Positions 8,872 to 16,250 of a stretch of 63,405 nucleotides of DNA are shown here, one piece after another. The stretch is from an uncultured Collinsella sp. GTDB taxonomy: Bacteria; Actinomycetota; Coriobacteriia; Coriobacteriales; Coriobacteriaceae. A model generated the notes under the pieces. The model saw only the letters and a program-made list of their open reading frames with translations, had not been told where the DNA came from and made no database searches. A program made the translations under genes and the position numbers. Each line of letters begins with the position of its first letter. Positions within the stretch are counted from its first letter, which is position 1. Location: the NCBI GenBank assembly GCA_900757205.1, contig CAAENA010000027.1, forward strand, positions 1-63,405, given 5' to 3'.

Positions 8872-9183
8872 TATTCCTCCGGACGCGGCCGCGCGTGCGG
8901 CGTCCGGGGGCTTCTGGATATGTATACGCATGCGCGGGCGGCACACCGCTCGACGCTTACACCCCGTGCATGCGCAAAAAGCACCTGCATGGGGTCATCG
9001 ACTGTATGGTCGAGGTTTGGATTTCACCTGTAACCTTTCTCTTGACCCTCATTAACCGCAGTAACTATAGCATCAGCATCGCCCTGCGGCATCGAATTTA
9101 TGCGCTGCACATTGCAGGCATACCAAACGCTGACGCATCCGTGACATAGCCATTGGGGACGTTCTTAAACGACTAGCCAATGA
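8872..9183 (-). other. Structured leader/intergenic region of the magnesium operon
   Basis: About 310 bases without a credible gene. From the deacetylase end it holds a REP-like fragment (9151-9180), a GC-rich imperfect hairpin built on CCCCGTGCA and TGCATGGGG (near 8962-8994), and the SD-masking hairpin (8876-8910). I looked for M-box riboswitch features and could not establish them. Confidence 0.5.
8876..8910 (-). promoter_or_regulatory. Hairpin sequestering the leader Shine-Dalgarno
   Basis: On the minus-strand transcript GCGTCCGG (8886-8879) pairs with CCGGACGC (8907-8900) with a 13-nt GC-rich loop. The stem continues past one A-C mismatch into GG/CC, so the entire GGAGG ribosome site lies in the 3' arm. 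This is the layout expected of a translational switch. Confidence 0.6.
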
Positions 9184-9186
9184 CTA
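9151..9186. repeat. REP-like repeat fragment abutting the deacetylase stop
   Basis: Begins with CATTGGGGACGTTCTTAA and runs through the motif AATGACTA. The same module occurs at 17623-17646, and related ones at 17539-17600 and 21132-21283. The final CTA is the TAG stop codon of the minus-strand gene. Confidence 0.75.
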
Positions 9187-10590
9187 CTCTGTAGTGTCAT
9201 CGTCCTCGGCAAGTTGGGGGAACACGGCGTCCTTGGGCATGGTGGCCTTCGTCAGCGAGGTGAGCTTTTTGCTCAGCGACGTGTCCGTCTTAACCAGGTC
9301 GCTGAGCGTCACGATCTTGTAGCCGTCGGCAATGAGGCCGTCGATAATCTGCGGCAGCGCCTCGAGCGTCTGCTCGGCGCATTCGTCTCTATCGGTGAGC
9401 AGCACGATATTGCCCGGCGTCACCGAATCGAGCACAGTCGAGACCTGCTCGTCGGCACCGTTGAGCAGCCAGTCGCCCGAGTCAATATTCCACGAGACCA
9501 CGGCGGAGACCAGGTCCATCGCATCAATCCAGTTTTGCTCGTCAAAGGCAGCGTAGGGAGCACGCAGCAGCATCGTCTTCACGCCGGTCGCCGACTTAAT
9601 CGCATCGGTGCCTTTCGTGATCTGCTCGCGTACCGCCTCACGGTCCTGACCCTTGAGCGAATCGTCGCTGTAGCTGTTGGATCCGATTTCGCACCCGGCA
9701 TCGACAATCGCCTTGGCCGTGGCGGACGAGGCCTCGACCGCATCGCCCGAAAGGAAGAACGTCGCGGTGACGCCCTTTTCCTTGAGTACCTGCAAAATCT
9801 GCTTGGTCGCTCCGCTCGGGCCCTCATCAAACGTCAGCGCCACGTACTTTTCGTTGCCCTTGGGCGCCACGCTCGCGCACGCAACGACGCAATCGGTAGC
9901 GGGCACAACCTCGCCGCGGTCCTGCGTCTTGCCCGACTGCTCACCAACCCACACCTCGGAGCGGCCCTGGACACCCCACGTCTGCACATACTCTATGGCG
10001 CCCGTGCCCTCGACCTTGAGCTTGGGCTCGATAACCGTAGCCTGAATCTCGTGCTTCTCGTAGGTGTTACGGCCATCCTTGACCGTCACCTTCTCGCCGC
10101 CCTCAAGTTCGCGGCTATCCCATTTGCCCTGCTTCACGCGCTTGCCGTCCACCTTAACCGACAGCTTTTCGCCGCCATGGCGCTTGAGCACGCTGTCATC
10201 GACGGCCAGCAGGTCGCCTGCGTCGTAAGTGTCAGTCAACTCCTGGTCGTCGATGAGATTCTGCAGCGTAGAGCCCACACGCACCGCGGTCTTCTGGCCG
10301 TTGAGCTCCACGTCCACACTGCGGTTGACGTAGCCCACGACGGCAGCGATAAACAACACGAGTGCGCAACCCACGGCGATGAGCGCATAGGGCAGGCGAG
10401 ACGAACGACGGGGTGTGCGGCTGTTGCCGATGCGCGCGCTGCGATCGCTAAACCCACGGCTATGGTTGAGGTACATCGCGCCGGGCTTACGGTGACGCTT
10501 GCGCTGACCGCTGGGCAGCTGCCCCAGATCGCGGCGCGCCGTCGGACGCGTACCCGAACGCCCGTTTAAGTTGGATCCGTTTTGGCGCAT
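9184..10590 (-). CDS. Polysaccharide deacetylase-like membrane protein with altered metal ligands
   Basis: Type II membrane protein of 468 residues: a basic cytoplasmic N-terminus (1-66), one transmembrane helix (about 68-88), an extracytoplasmic region (90-240) rich in beta-prone segments, and a NodB-like domain (about 245-430). The NodB motifs are degenerate. Motif 1 is TFDEGP (253-258) instead of TFDDGP; motif 2 is SNSYSDD (304-310), where the two metal-binding histidines are replaced by Asn and Asp; motif 3 is RAPYA (343-347); motif 4 is DSGDW (370-374). The catalytic Asp is kept but the Asp-His-His zinc site is not, so it may be a glycan-binding pseudo-enzyme or use another metal. GGGGGAGGG precedes ATG 10590. 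Confidence 0.88.
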   Translation of the reverse strand: MRQNGSNLNGRSGTRPTARRDLGQLPSGQRKRHRKPGAMYLNHSRGFSDRSARIGNSRTPRRSSRLPYALIAVGCALVLFIAAVVGYVNRSVDVELNGQKTAVRVGSTLQNLIDDQELTDTYDAGDLLAVDDSVLKRHGGEKLSVKVDGKRVKQGKWDSRELEGGEKVTVKDGRNTYEKHEIQATVIEPKLKVEGTGAIEYVQTWGVQGRSEVWVGEQSGKTQDRGEVVPATDCVVACASVAPKGNEKYVALTFDEGPSGATKQILQVLKEKGVTATFFLSGDAVEASSATAKAIVDAGCEIGSNSYSDDSLKGQDREAVREQITKGTDAIKSATGVKTMLLRAPYAAFDEQNWIDAMDLVSAVVSWNIDSGDWLLNGADEQVSTVLDSVTPGNIVLLTDRDECAEQTLEALPQIIDGLIADGYKIVTLSDLVKTDTSLSKKLTSLTKATMPKDAVFPQLAEDDDTTE

Positions 10591-10611
10591 GTGCCCTCCC
10601 CCATAAACACA

Positions 10612-10641
10612 GCAAGCCGGAGCAACAGGTCTCCGGCTTGC
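10612..10641 (-). terminator. Hairpin between the PRC-barrel and deacetylase-like genes
   Basis: Perfect 11-bp stem (10612-10622 with 10631-10641) and an 8-nt loop. On the minus strand it is followed only by a weak T-rich stretch (TGTGTTTATG), so it may attenuate rather than fully stop transcription. Confidence 0.55.
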
Positions 10642-10662
10642 CTCCCATCATTTGGTACGTCG

Positions 10663-11418
10663 CTATTTTGTAGCTTTTGACGAGCCTCCGCTCGCCTTTT
10701 GGTATTCGTCCTTAAAGGCCTTGAACATGCCGCGCGTCTTGCCGAGCTGCTTGCCCAGTGCGCGACTGCCCTTGTCCACGGCAACCGATCCCTTGTCGTC
10801 GAGCACCTTGGCGCCCTTTCTGACCTTGTCGCCCACCACGACGCTGGCCTCGGCGGCCTTGGCAGCCGCACCGCCCGAATACCCGAGCGCCTTGACCTCG
10901 TCCGAGACAATCATCGCACCGTTCTCGTAGCCGCGCAGCATCGTCGGCGGCACCTGCGTGTCACCAACCAAAACACTCGAAGCAGCACCGGTGGTCACAT
11001 AGAATGCCTGCACGATGCCCGAGCGCGGCTTGAACTCGACGTCCGAGCAATAGCCCACGACGTCGCCCGATTCCGTGCGCACGTCCATACCGACCCAGAT
11101 GATGCAATCGTCCAGGTTGATGTCGAGGCGCTTGGCGGCGGCGGCATCGTACGTGTCCTTGACGTCATCGACCGCAATGGCGCCCTCGTAGACACCAATG
11201 GCGTCGAGCGCTACGAATCGATCGGGACGCTCGATCATGCCCGCGATATCGGACTGGCGGACCATAAAGCCGACCACGCGCGTACCGCCCGGGGTAAAGA
11301 CCGGAAAGTGAATCTTTCCGAGCTTTTTAGGGCTGCGCGGCGTGCCGTCCTTTTTGGTGCGCTTGTCCTCGGTAGGCTTGCGATAGATCTTGGCGCCGAC
11401 AAAATCCCCGGCGCGCAT
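10663..11418 (-). CDS. PRC-barrel domain protein
   Basis: Cytoplasmic protein of 251 residues without membrane segments. Two PRC-barrel-like beta regions can be read: residues about 1-75 (AGDFVGAKIYR ... RVVGFMVRQSDI) and about 105-160 (VGMDVRTESGDVVGYCSDVEF). A basic C-terminal tail follows. PRC barrels bind RNA-processing, photosynthetic or other partners and no specific role can be assigned. Its start overlaps the stop of the YtxH gene in TAATG, so the two are almost certainly translationally coupled. The preceding MgtE-like protein also carries PRC barrels, but the two are not in one operon. Confidence 0.8.
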   Translation of the reverse strand: MRAGDFVGAKIYRKPTEDKRTKKDGTPRSPKKLGKIHFPVFTPGGTRVVGFMVRQSDIAGMIERPDRFVALDAIGVYEGAIAVDDVKDTYDAAAAKRLDINLDDCIIWVGMDVRTESGDVVGYCSDVEFKPRSGIVQAFYVTTGAASSVLVGDTQVPPTMLRGYENGAMIVSDEVKALGYSGGAAAKAAEASVVVGDKVRKGAKVLDDKGSVAVDKGSRALGKQLGKTRGMFKAFKDEYQKASGGSSKATK

Positions 11419-11807
11419 TATGCCTCGGTCGAGGGCTCCGCAGCCTCGGCATCAGCCTCGACGGCGTTCTCGACCACGACGTCGGCGGCAGGCGTCACGT
11501 TGCCACCCGAAATGGCGTCGTTGAGCTGCTCGCGCAGCTGGTCCATGCGCTCGCGGGCCAGGTCGACCTTGGCGCGTAGGTCGTCAGTCTTGGCGTCGAC
11601 CATCGGGCCAAAGTCATTCACCGCAGCACGGGCCTCCTCGGCGCCGTGCTCGTAGGTGTCGCGCATATTGTCCCAGGCGTCGTTGGCGATATCGGCAGCC
11701 ATGGCGCGGGTTTCGGCGCCCGAGCGCGGGGCCAGAGCAACGCCGATAATAGCGCCGGCAGCAGCACCAAAAAGTGCGCCGGAGACAAAGCTGAAAGTCT
11801 TACCCAT
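11418..11807 (-). CDS. YtxH-like general-stress membrane protein
   Basis: Small protein of 129 residues. The N-terminus MGKTFSFVSGALFGAAAGAI is a glycine/alanine-rich hydrophobic segment followed by LAPRSGAETR, the hallmark of YtxH/gas-vesicle-like (GvpP) domains, then an amphipathic, probably coiled-coil region and an acidic tail. I start it at ATG 11807, seven bases after GAGAGGA; two upstream in-frame starts lack spacing. Family members are induced by general stress, but their function is unclear. It forms a coupled pair with the PRC-barrel protein. Confidence 0.82.
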   Translation of the reverse strand: MGKTFSFVSGALFGAAAGAIIGVALAPRSGAETRAMAADIANDAWDNMRDTYEHGAEEARAAVNDFGPMVDAKTDDLRAKVDLARERMDQLREQLNDAISGGNVTPAADVVVENAVEADAEAAEPSTEA

Positions 11808-11943
11808 GATCATTCCTCTCCTGCGGGCACGTCGGTGCCCACCGTTTGAATGCTGTCCATTATACCCGCAGCGCATCACTTGCCGCTCCGCTCATCTGCG
11901 TACGGCAAAGACGCAGGTACGTGATGGTGATAAACGCGTAGGC

Positions 11944-12777
11944 CTACTCCTGAGGCATAGCCGGCATGGCCACCGTGGCACCCGGGTCCTCGCCGGCGCC
12001 GTCCACGAGCGGCAGGCCGCCCTCATGCGCAGGTCCCGCCGGAACCGTCGCCGCACCGCCAAAGACGGCAGCGGAGGCCTCGTGGTTCTCGGCAACCGCG
12101 CCCTCGGTATCAATCGCCACCTGGGGCTCGTCGTCAAAGTTGGGGACGCCCTGGGGCTCGGTGGGAACGGGCTCGGCGGTCGCATCGGCAACGGGCTCGG
12201 CGTCGACCGGCACGTCGCCCTCGTCAGCGCCCTCGTCCTCGGCAGCATCTTCGCCGTTCGCAGCAGCGACGGCCTCGTGAGGATCCTTGCCCTCGGCCTC
12301 GGCGCGCATGCCCAGCACCAGGTTGCGCAGGCCCGCGACCGTGCCTTCCACGTCGGGGGCAGGCTGGTCGGCGTGCAGGTACGCCCAGTCCATCATAAAG
12401 GTGGCCGACGACAGCGCACCGATGGCCAGTGCGTCGTCGGGGCACGAAAGCTCGACCTCAAAGACACGCTCGTCATGCTCGCTTACGCGCGTGCGGCCGC
12501 ACGAGATGCTACCGGCAAGACCGGTCTCGTTCATGAGCTCGACCGTCACGTGCTCCAGCAGATGGCAGAGCTCGGTCTGGCCCATGCAGTCCTGGAACTC
12601 TCGACCGGAATCGCCCAGGCACAGATGCTTGGCAATCGCGGGCACCAGGTAGTACACGCGCGCCGTGGCCTTGATGTCCTCCGAGGTCATGAGCGGCATG
12701 CCGGGGTTCACCAGCACATGCGCACAGATCTTGTCCTCGCTGACGGTGACCTTAAGGATGTTGAACAGGCCTGCCAT
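11944..12777 (-). CDS. Stand-alone cyanophycin-synthetase-N-like protein with acidic tail
   Basis: Protein of 277 residues. Residues about 55-130 contain HLLEHVTVELM, a short glycine-containing stretch, then SCGRTRVSEHDERVFEVELS. This resembles the N-terminal domain of cyanophycin synthetases, where a GHxxEHVALELQ segment is followed by an aG..vgFGRTR stretch. There is no ATP-grasp or Mur-ligase domain here; from about residue 170 the chain is low-complexity, rich in Glu, Asp, Ala and Pro. Its function is unknown; a partner-binding or scaffolding role is only a guess. GGGGAG precedes the ATG. It follows the CNNM transporter gene by 24 bp on the same strand, so the two are probably cotranscribed. 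Confidence 0.75.
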   Translation of the reverse strand: MAGLFNILKVTVSEDKICAHVLVNPGMPLMTSEDIKATARVYYLVPAIAKHLCLGDSGREFQDCMGQTELCHLLEHVTVELMNETGLAGSISCGRTRVSEHDERVFEVELSCPDDALAIGALSSATFMMDWAYLHADQPAPDVEGTVAGLRNLVLGMRAEAEGKDPHEAVAAANGEDAAEDEGADEGDVPVDAEPVADATAEPVPTEPQGVPNFDDEPQVAIDTEGAVAENHEASAAVFGGAATVPAGPAHEGGLPLVDGAGEDPGATVAMPAMPQE

Positions 12778-12801
12778 AACTCTCCCCTACTCTTCCTTGT
12801 C

Positions 12802-14175
12802 CTACTCGTCGCCGTCGTGCGGATTCGCGGGACCCGCACCCGACGTCGTCGGCTCGTCTACCGAAGACTCGGAATCCTTCTTATCGGTTTCGGCCGGAGC
12901 GATCACGCGAATGAGCGAGATGCGCTGGCCACGCATCGACTGCACTTTAAACTTGTACCCCGCGACCTCAAACACCTCTCCGATGTCGGGCACCGAGTCG
13001 CAAAGCTCCAAAATCCAGCCGGCGATGGTCTCATAATCATCGCTTTCCTCAAGCGGCCAACCAAGCTCAATCGCGTCATCGCACGAAAAACGCCCATCGA
13101 CGAGCCACTCGCGGCGCGAAAGGCGCGTGAGGTACTTGTTGTCGGGGTCGAACTCGTCCTCGATCTCGCCGACGATCTCCTCGACGATATCTTCGATGGT
13201 GATGATGCCGGCCGTGCCGCCGTACTCGTCCACGACGACCACGATCTGGTCGTGCGAGGTCTGCATCTCGGACAGCAGCGGCAGGATGTCCTTGGTGTCG
13301 GGCACAAAGGTGGCGTCGCGCAAAAAGCTGGCGATGGGCTGGTCGCCCTTGCCGTCGAGCGCGGGCTGGATCAGGTCCTTGATGTGCGCGATGCCGGCGA
13401 CGTTGTCGGGATCCTCGTGATAGACGGGGATGCGGCTAAAGCCGGTCTGGCGCATGGTAGACAGCACGTCGGCGACCGTCTCGTCGTCCTCGCACATGGT
13501 GGTGTCCACGCGCGGCACCATGACCTCGCGGGCAACGGTGTCGCCCAGGTCGAAGATCTCGTGAATCATGCGCTTTTCCTCGTCGAGCAGGTCGTCCTGC
13601 TCCGAGACCATGTACTTGATCTCTTCTTCCGAGACGTTCTGGCGGTCGTCGGCACTCTTGATGCGCAGGATACGGGCCAGGCCATCGGAGCAAGCGCCAG
13701 TCAGCCACACGAGCGGGCGAGCAATCTTCTGGAACACGGAAAGCGGGCCCACGACCTGCTTGGACACGCCCTCGGCATTGGCCAGGCCGATGCGCTTGGG
13801 GACGAGCTCGCCGATCACGATGGACACGAAGGCGACCGCGACGGTGATGATGACCGGCGCCAGGCCGCGCGCGATGGCGGAGAGCGGCGCGATGCCAAAG
13901 CTCATGAGCCACGTGGCGAGCGGGTCGGACAGGCTCGTCGAGGCGACGGCGGACGAGGCGAAGCCCACGAGCGTGATGGCGACCTGGATGGTGGCGAGCA
14001 GCTGGTCGGAGTCGGCAGCCAGCTTAATGGCACGCTCGGCGCGCTTGTCGCCCTCCTCGGCATCGTGCTCCAACACGGCGCGCTTGGCCGTGGTGAGCGC
14101 CATCTCGGACATAGAGAAGTAGCCGTTGATGAGGGTCAAAACGAGGGTGGTGATAAGGGAGATGGTTATGTCCAT
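12802..14175 (-). CDS. CNNM/CorB-family transporter (hemolysin-C-like, DUF21-CBS-CorC_HlyC)
   Basis: Membrane protein of about 457 residues. The DUF21 (CNNM) domain occupies about 1-190, with its usual N-terminal helix and EMALTTAKRA motif and three more hydrophobic segments; a CBS pair follows (VPRVDTTM ... FSRIPVYHEDPDNVAGIAHIKD ... DIVVVVDEYGGTAGIITIED) and a C-terminal CorC/HlyC domain (about 370-440). Members move Mg2+ or other divalent cations, sometimes Na+-coupled. I start it at MDITIS (14175); the upstream frame lacks a ribosome site. With the MgtE-like/NRAMP-related pair this is the second magnesium-linked locus in 9 kb. Confidence 0.9.
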   Translation of the reverse strand: MDITISLITTLVLTLINGYFSMSEMALTTAKRAVLEHDAEEGDKRAERAIKLAADSDQLLATIQVAITLVGFASSAVASTSLSDPLATWLMSFGIAPLSAIARGLAPVIITVAVAFVSIVIGELVPKRIGLANAEGVSKQVVGPLSVFQKIARPLVWLTGACSDGLARILRIKSADDRQNVSEEEIKYMVSEQDDLLDEEKRMIHEIFDLGDTVAREVMVPRVDTTMCEDDETVADVLSTMRQTGFSRIPVYHEDPDNVAGIAHIKDLIQPALDGKGDQPIASFLRDATFVPDTKDILPLLSEMQTSHDQIVVVVDEYGGTAGIITIEDIVEEIVGEIEDEFDPDNKYLTRLSRREWLVDGRFSCDDAIELGWPLEESDDYETIAGWILELCDSVPDIGEVFEVAGYKFKVQSMRGQRISLIRVIAPAETDKKDSESSVDEPTTSGAGPANPHDGDE

Positions 14176-14283
14176 CGGGAGTTTCTCGAACCTCCAAGAT
14201 TCGGGACGTTGGGTAGTAAGCGTAGGTGACGGATAGGGCAATTGCACCGGTCGCCCGTGCGAGCGGGGCCGTGGGCGCGGTCG

Positions 14284-14967
14284 CTAGATTACGAAGAGGA
14301 TCACCGCCATGAACTGGAAGATGCTGCCGGCGAGCACCCACAAGTGGAAAACACTGTGCAGATAGCGCACGTTTTTGGCGATATAGAACGGCACGCCCAC
14401 GGTATAGCACACGCCGCCGACAGCGAGCAGGGCAAGCGCTACGGGGTTCAGCAGTGCCACAAGCGCGGGCAGCTTAAAGACAACGAGCCAGCCCATCAGC
14501 AGGTAGACCAGGCCACTTACCCAGTGCGGTTGACGCTCGCGCATAAAGCACTCGAGGGCGATGCCGATAATGGCGATGGCCCATACGGCAAAGAACAGCG
14601 CAGGGCCGCCGTCGTTTGCGAGCGTGATGAGGCAAAACGGCGTATAGCTGCCGGCTATGAGCAGGTAGATGCAACTGTGGTCGATGATGCGAAACACGCG
14701 CTTGGCGCGCGCGGGCTGAATCGCGTGATAGAGCGTGGAGGCCAAGTATTCGAGGATGATACTGACGCCATAGACAATTGCCGCGGCCATGTGGGCTGGG
14801 CCTCCGCCGCGCAGGGCGGCGAATACGATCAGGAGCACCAGACCCGCGATACCCAGCAGGCAGCCGACACCATGGGTGACGGAGTTCATGATCTCCTCGC
14901 CCACCGTGTAGTGTGGAACGGCCGCGGTCTTGGGTCGCGGCTTAGAACTGTCGCTCGAATCGGACAT
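14284..14967 (-). CDS. Hemolysin III / PAQR-family membrane protein
   Basis: Polytopic protein of 227 residues with about seven hydrophobic segments. The family signatures are visible: an N-terminal segment (EEIMNSVTHGVGCLLGI) with the conserved Ser-His, the second-helix Ser-x3-His (ASTLYHAI), and near the C-terminus HSVFHLWVLAGS, giving the His-x3-His zinc site typical of this superfamily. Function in bacteria is poorly defined (membrane homeostasis or ceramidase-like hydrolysis have been proposed). The ATG at 14967 has GGAGG 11 nt upstream; a TTG 18 bp further upstream is in frame. Confidence 0.88.
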   Translation of the reverse strand: MSDSSDSSKPRPKTAAVPHYTVGEEIMNSVTHGVGCLLGIAGLVLLIVFAALRGGGPAHMAAAIVYGVSIILEYLASTLYHAIQPARAKRVFRIIDHSCIYLLIAGSYTPFCLITLANDGGPALFFAVWAIAIIGIALECFMRERQPHWVSGLVYLLMGWLVVFKLPALVALLNPVALALLAVGGVCYTVGVPFYIAKNVRYLHSVFHLWVLAGSIFQFMAVILFVI

Positions 14968-15075
14968 GCCGGTTACATCCTCCAACGTAAAGAGTTCTCA
15001 AATACTATATCAAAGCGTCTAGGTACGTGCGAAATTTGCACCATACGTGACCCTTTGTTTACCCATTCTTTGCCT

Positions 15076-15134
15076 GTTGACGCATCAACGGCGAACGTCC
15101 ATAATGCGCTTGTTTTAAATGTTGATGTATTAAC
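15076..15134 (+). promoter_or_regulatory. Promoter with two matching 14-bp palindromes upstream of the hydrolase
   Basis: TTGACG (15077-15082), a 17-bp spacer and CATAAT (15100-15105) form a good promoter for the hydrolase at 15155. Two 14-bp palindromes with the common form GTTGAYGYATYAAC lie at 15076-15089, over the -35, and at 15121-15134, downstream of the start site. They are 45 bp apart and look like paired operators for a dimeric regulator such as a MarR-type protein, whose gene is not in the window. Confidence 0.6.
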
Positions 15135-15154
15135 ATCTTATAGGAAAGCTTCTT

Positions 15155-16120
15155 ATGTCTCAAAACGCACGTTCCCATCGAAAGCTTAAGGTAGCCGGTG
15201 TTGTTGCGCTGGTGCTCGTTGTCGCGCTGCTGGGGTTTGCCGGCAACTTTTTGTTTGACTTTGCCCTGAACCCCCGAGCGCCGTACACCATGAAGATGAT
15301 GCAGGATAGCAAGAACGACAAAGAAGGTGAGCAGCCGGATGCCGAGGGAACCGAGGCGCGGGCATGGTTTAAAGAGAACCGCGAGAGCAGCAGCCTCACC
15401 GCAGATGACGGAACCGAGCTCGCCGCTTGGTATTTTGCCGCCACGGAGAACACCCACGATTACGCCGTCTGCCTGCATGGATATACCAACGAGCCCATCG
15501 GCATGGCCCGATACGCCAAGCGCTTCCACGACCGCGGCATGAACGTGCTCGCGCCTGCCGCCCGCGCCCACGAGCGCTCCGGCGGCGACTATATCGGCAT
15601 GGGCTGGCCCGAGCGGCTCGATGTCGTTGCATGGATTGGGCGGATCGTTCAGGCTGACCCCGAGGCGCGCATCCTGGTCTTTGGCGAGTCGATGGGTGCG
15701 GCAACCGCCATGAACGTCGCGGGGGAATCTCTACCCACAAACGTGAAATGCATTATCGAGGACTGCGGTTATACGAGTGTTTGGGACGAGTTTTCTCTAC
15801 AGCTCAAGGACGTGTTCGGCCTGCCCAGCTTTCCCCTGCTCGATGTAGCAAACTTGGTGTGCAACGTGCGTGCGGGCTACGACTTCCATAAGGCGAGCAG
15901 TGTGGAGCAACTCAAACACGCGACGGTTCCCATGCTGTTTATCCACGGCGACCAGGACACCTTTGTGCCGTACGACATGCTCGACCAAAACTACGACGCG
16001 TGCGCCAGCAAGGTCAAGCAAAAGCTCACCATCCATGGCGCCACCCACGCCAAGAGTGCGCAAGTTAACCCCGAGCTCTACTGGAACACGGTCGACGACT
16101 TCCTCGACGAGTTTTTTTAG
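15155..16120 (+). CDS. Membrane-anchored alpha/beta hydrolase
   Basis: Protein of 321 residues with an N-terminal hydrophobic helix (about 12-32) and an alpha/beta-hydrolase domain facing outward. The nucleophile elbow is FGESMGAATAM (GxSxG), the acid lies in FIHGDQDTFVPYD and the histidine in HGATHAKSA. The arrangement resembles the YfhR/BAAT-like family of membrane-associated serine hydrolases (lipase, thioesterase or peptidase-like); the substrate is unknown. AGGAAAG precedes the ATG. It is monocistronic, ending at a bidirectional terminator shared with the DUF362 gene. Confidence 0.88.
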   Translation: MSQNARSHRKLKVAGVVALVLVVALLGFAGNFLFDFALNPRAPYTMKMMQDSKNDKEGEQPDAEGTEARAWFKENRESSSLTADDGTELAAWYFAATENTHDYAVCLHGYTNEPIGMARYAKRFHDRGMNVLAPAARAHERSGGDYIGMGWPERLDVVAWIGRIVQADPEARILVFGESMGAATAMNVAGESLPTNVKCIIEDCGYTSVWDEFSLQLKDVFGLPSFPLLDVANLVCNVRAGYDFHKASSVEQLKHATVPMLFIHGDQDTFVPYDMLDQNYDACASKVKQKLTIHGATHAKSAQVNPELYWNTVDDFLDEFF

Positions 16121-16165
16121 GCAAATAGTACGGTTTACTGGTCTATCTGACCCCTAGCACTTCCG

Positions 16166-16204
16166 AAAATCCGCCCGCGAGCGCTGTGCTCGCGGGCGGA
16201 TTTT
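16166..16204. terminator. Bidirectional terminator between hydrolase and DUF362 genes
   Basis: Perfect 17-bp stem (16166-16182 with 16188-16204), 5-nt loop, flanked by A on one side and T on the other (AAAATCC ... GGATTTT). It serves the two convergent genes. Confidence 0.9.
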
Positions 16205-16250
16205 GCTTGAATTAAGCCACGAATGCGCTTTTTTGTCCAATGGCTAGGCG

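Noticed and set aside
8856..9150. M-box magnesium riboswitch
   Set aside because: Placement suggested it, but I could not match the conserved M-box segments; only local hairpins are clear.
11656..14229. Plus-strand open frame of 857 codons
   Set aside because: It is antisense to the CphA-N-like, YtxH and CNNM genes, rich in Arg, His and Gly, and has no domain pattern. High GC opens such frames.
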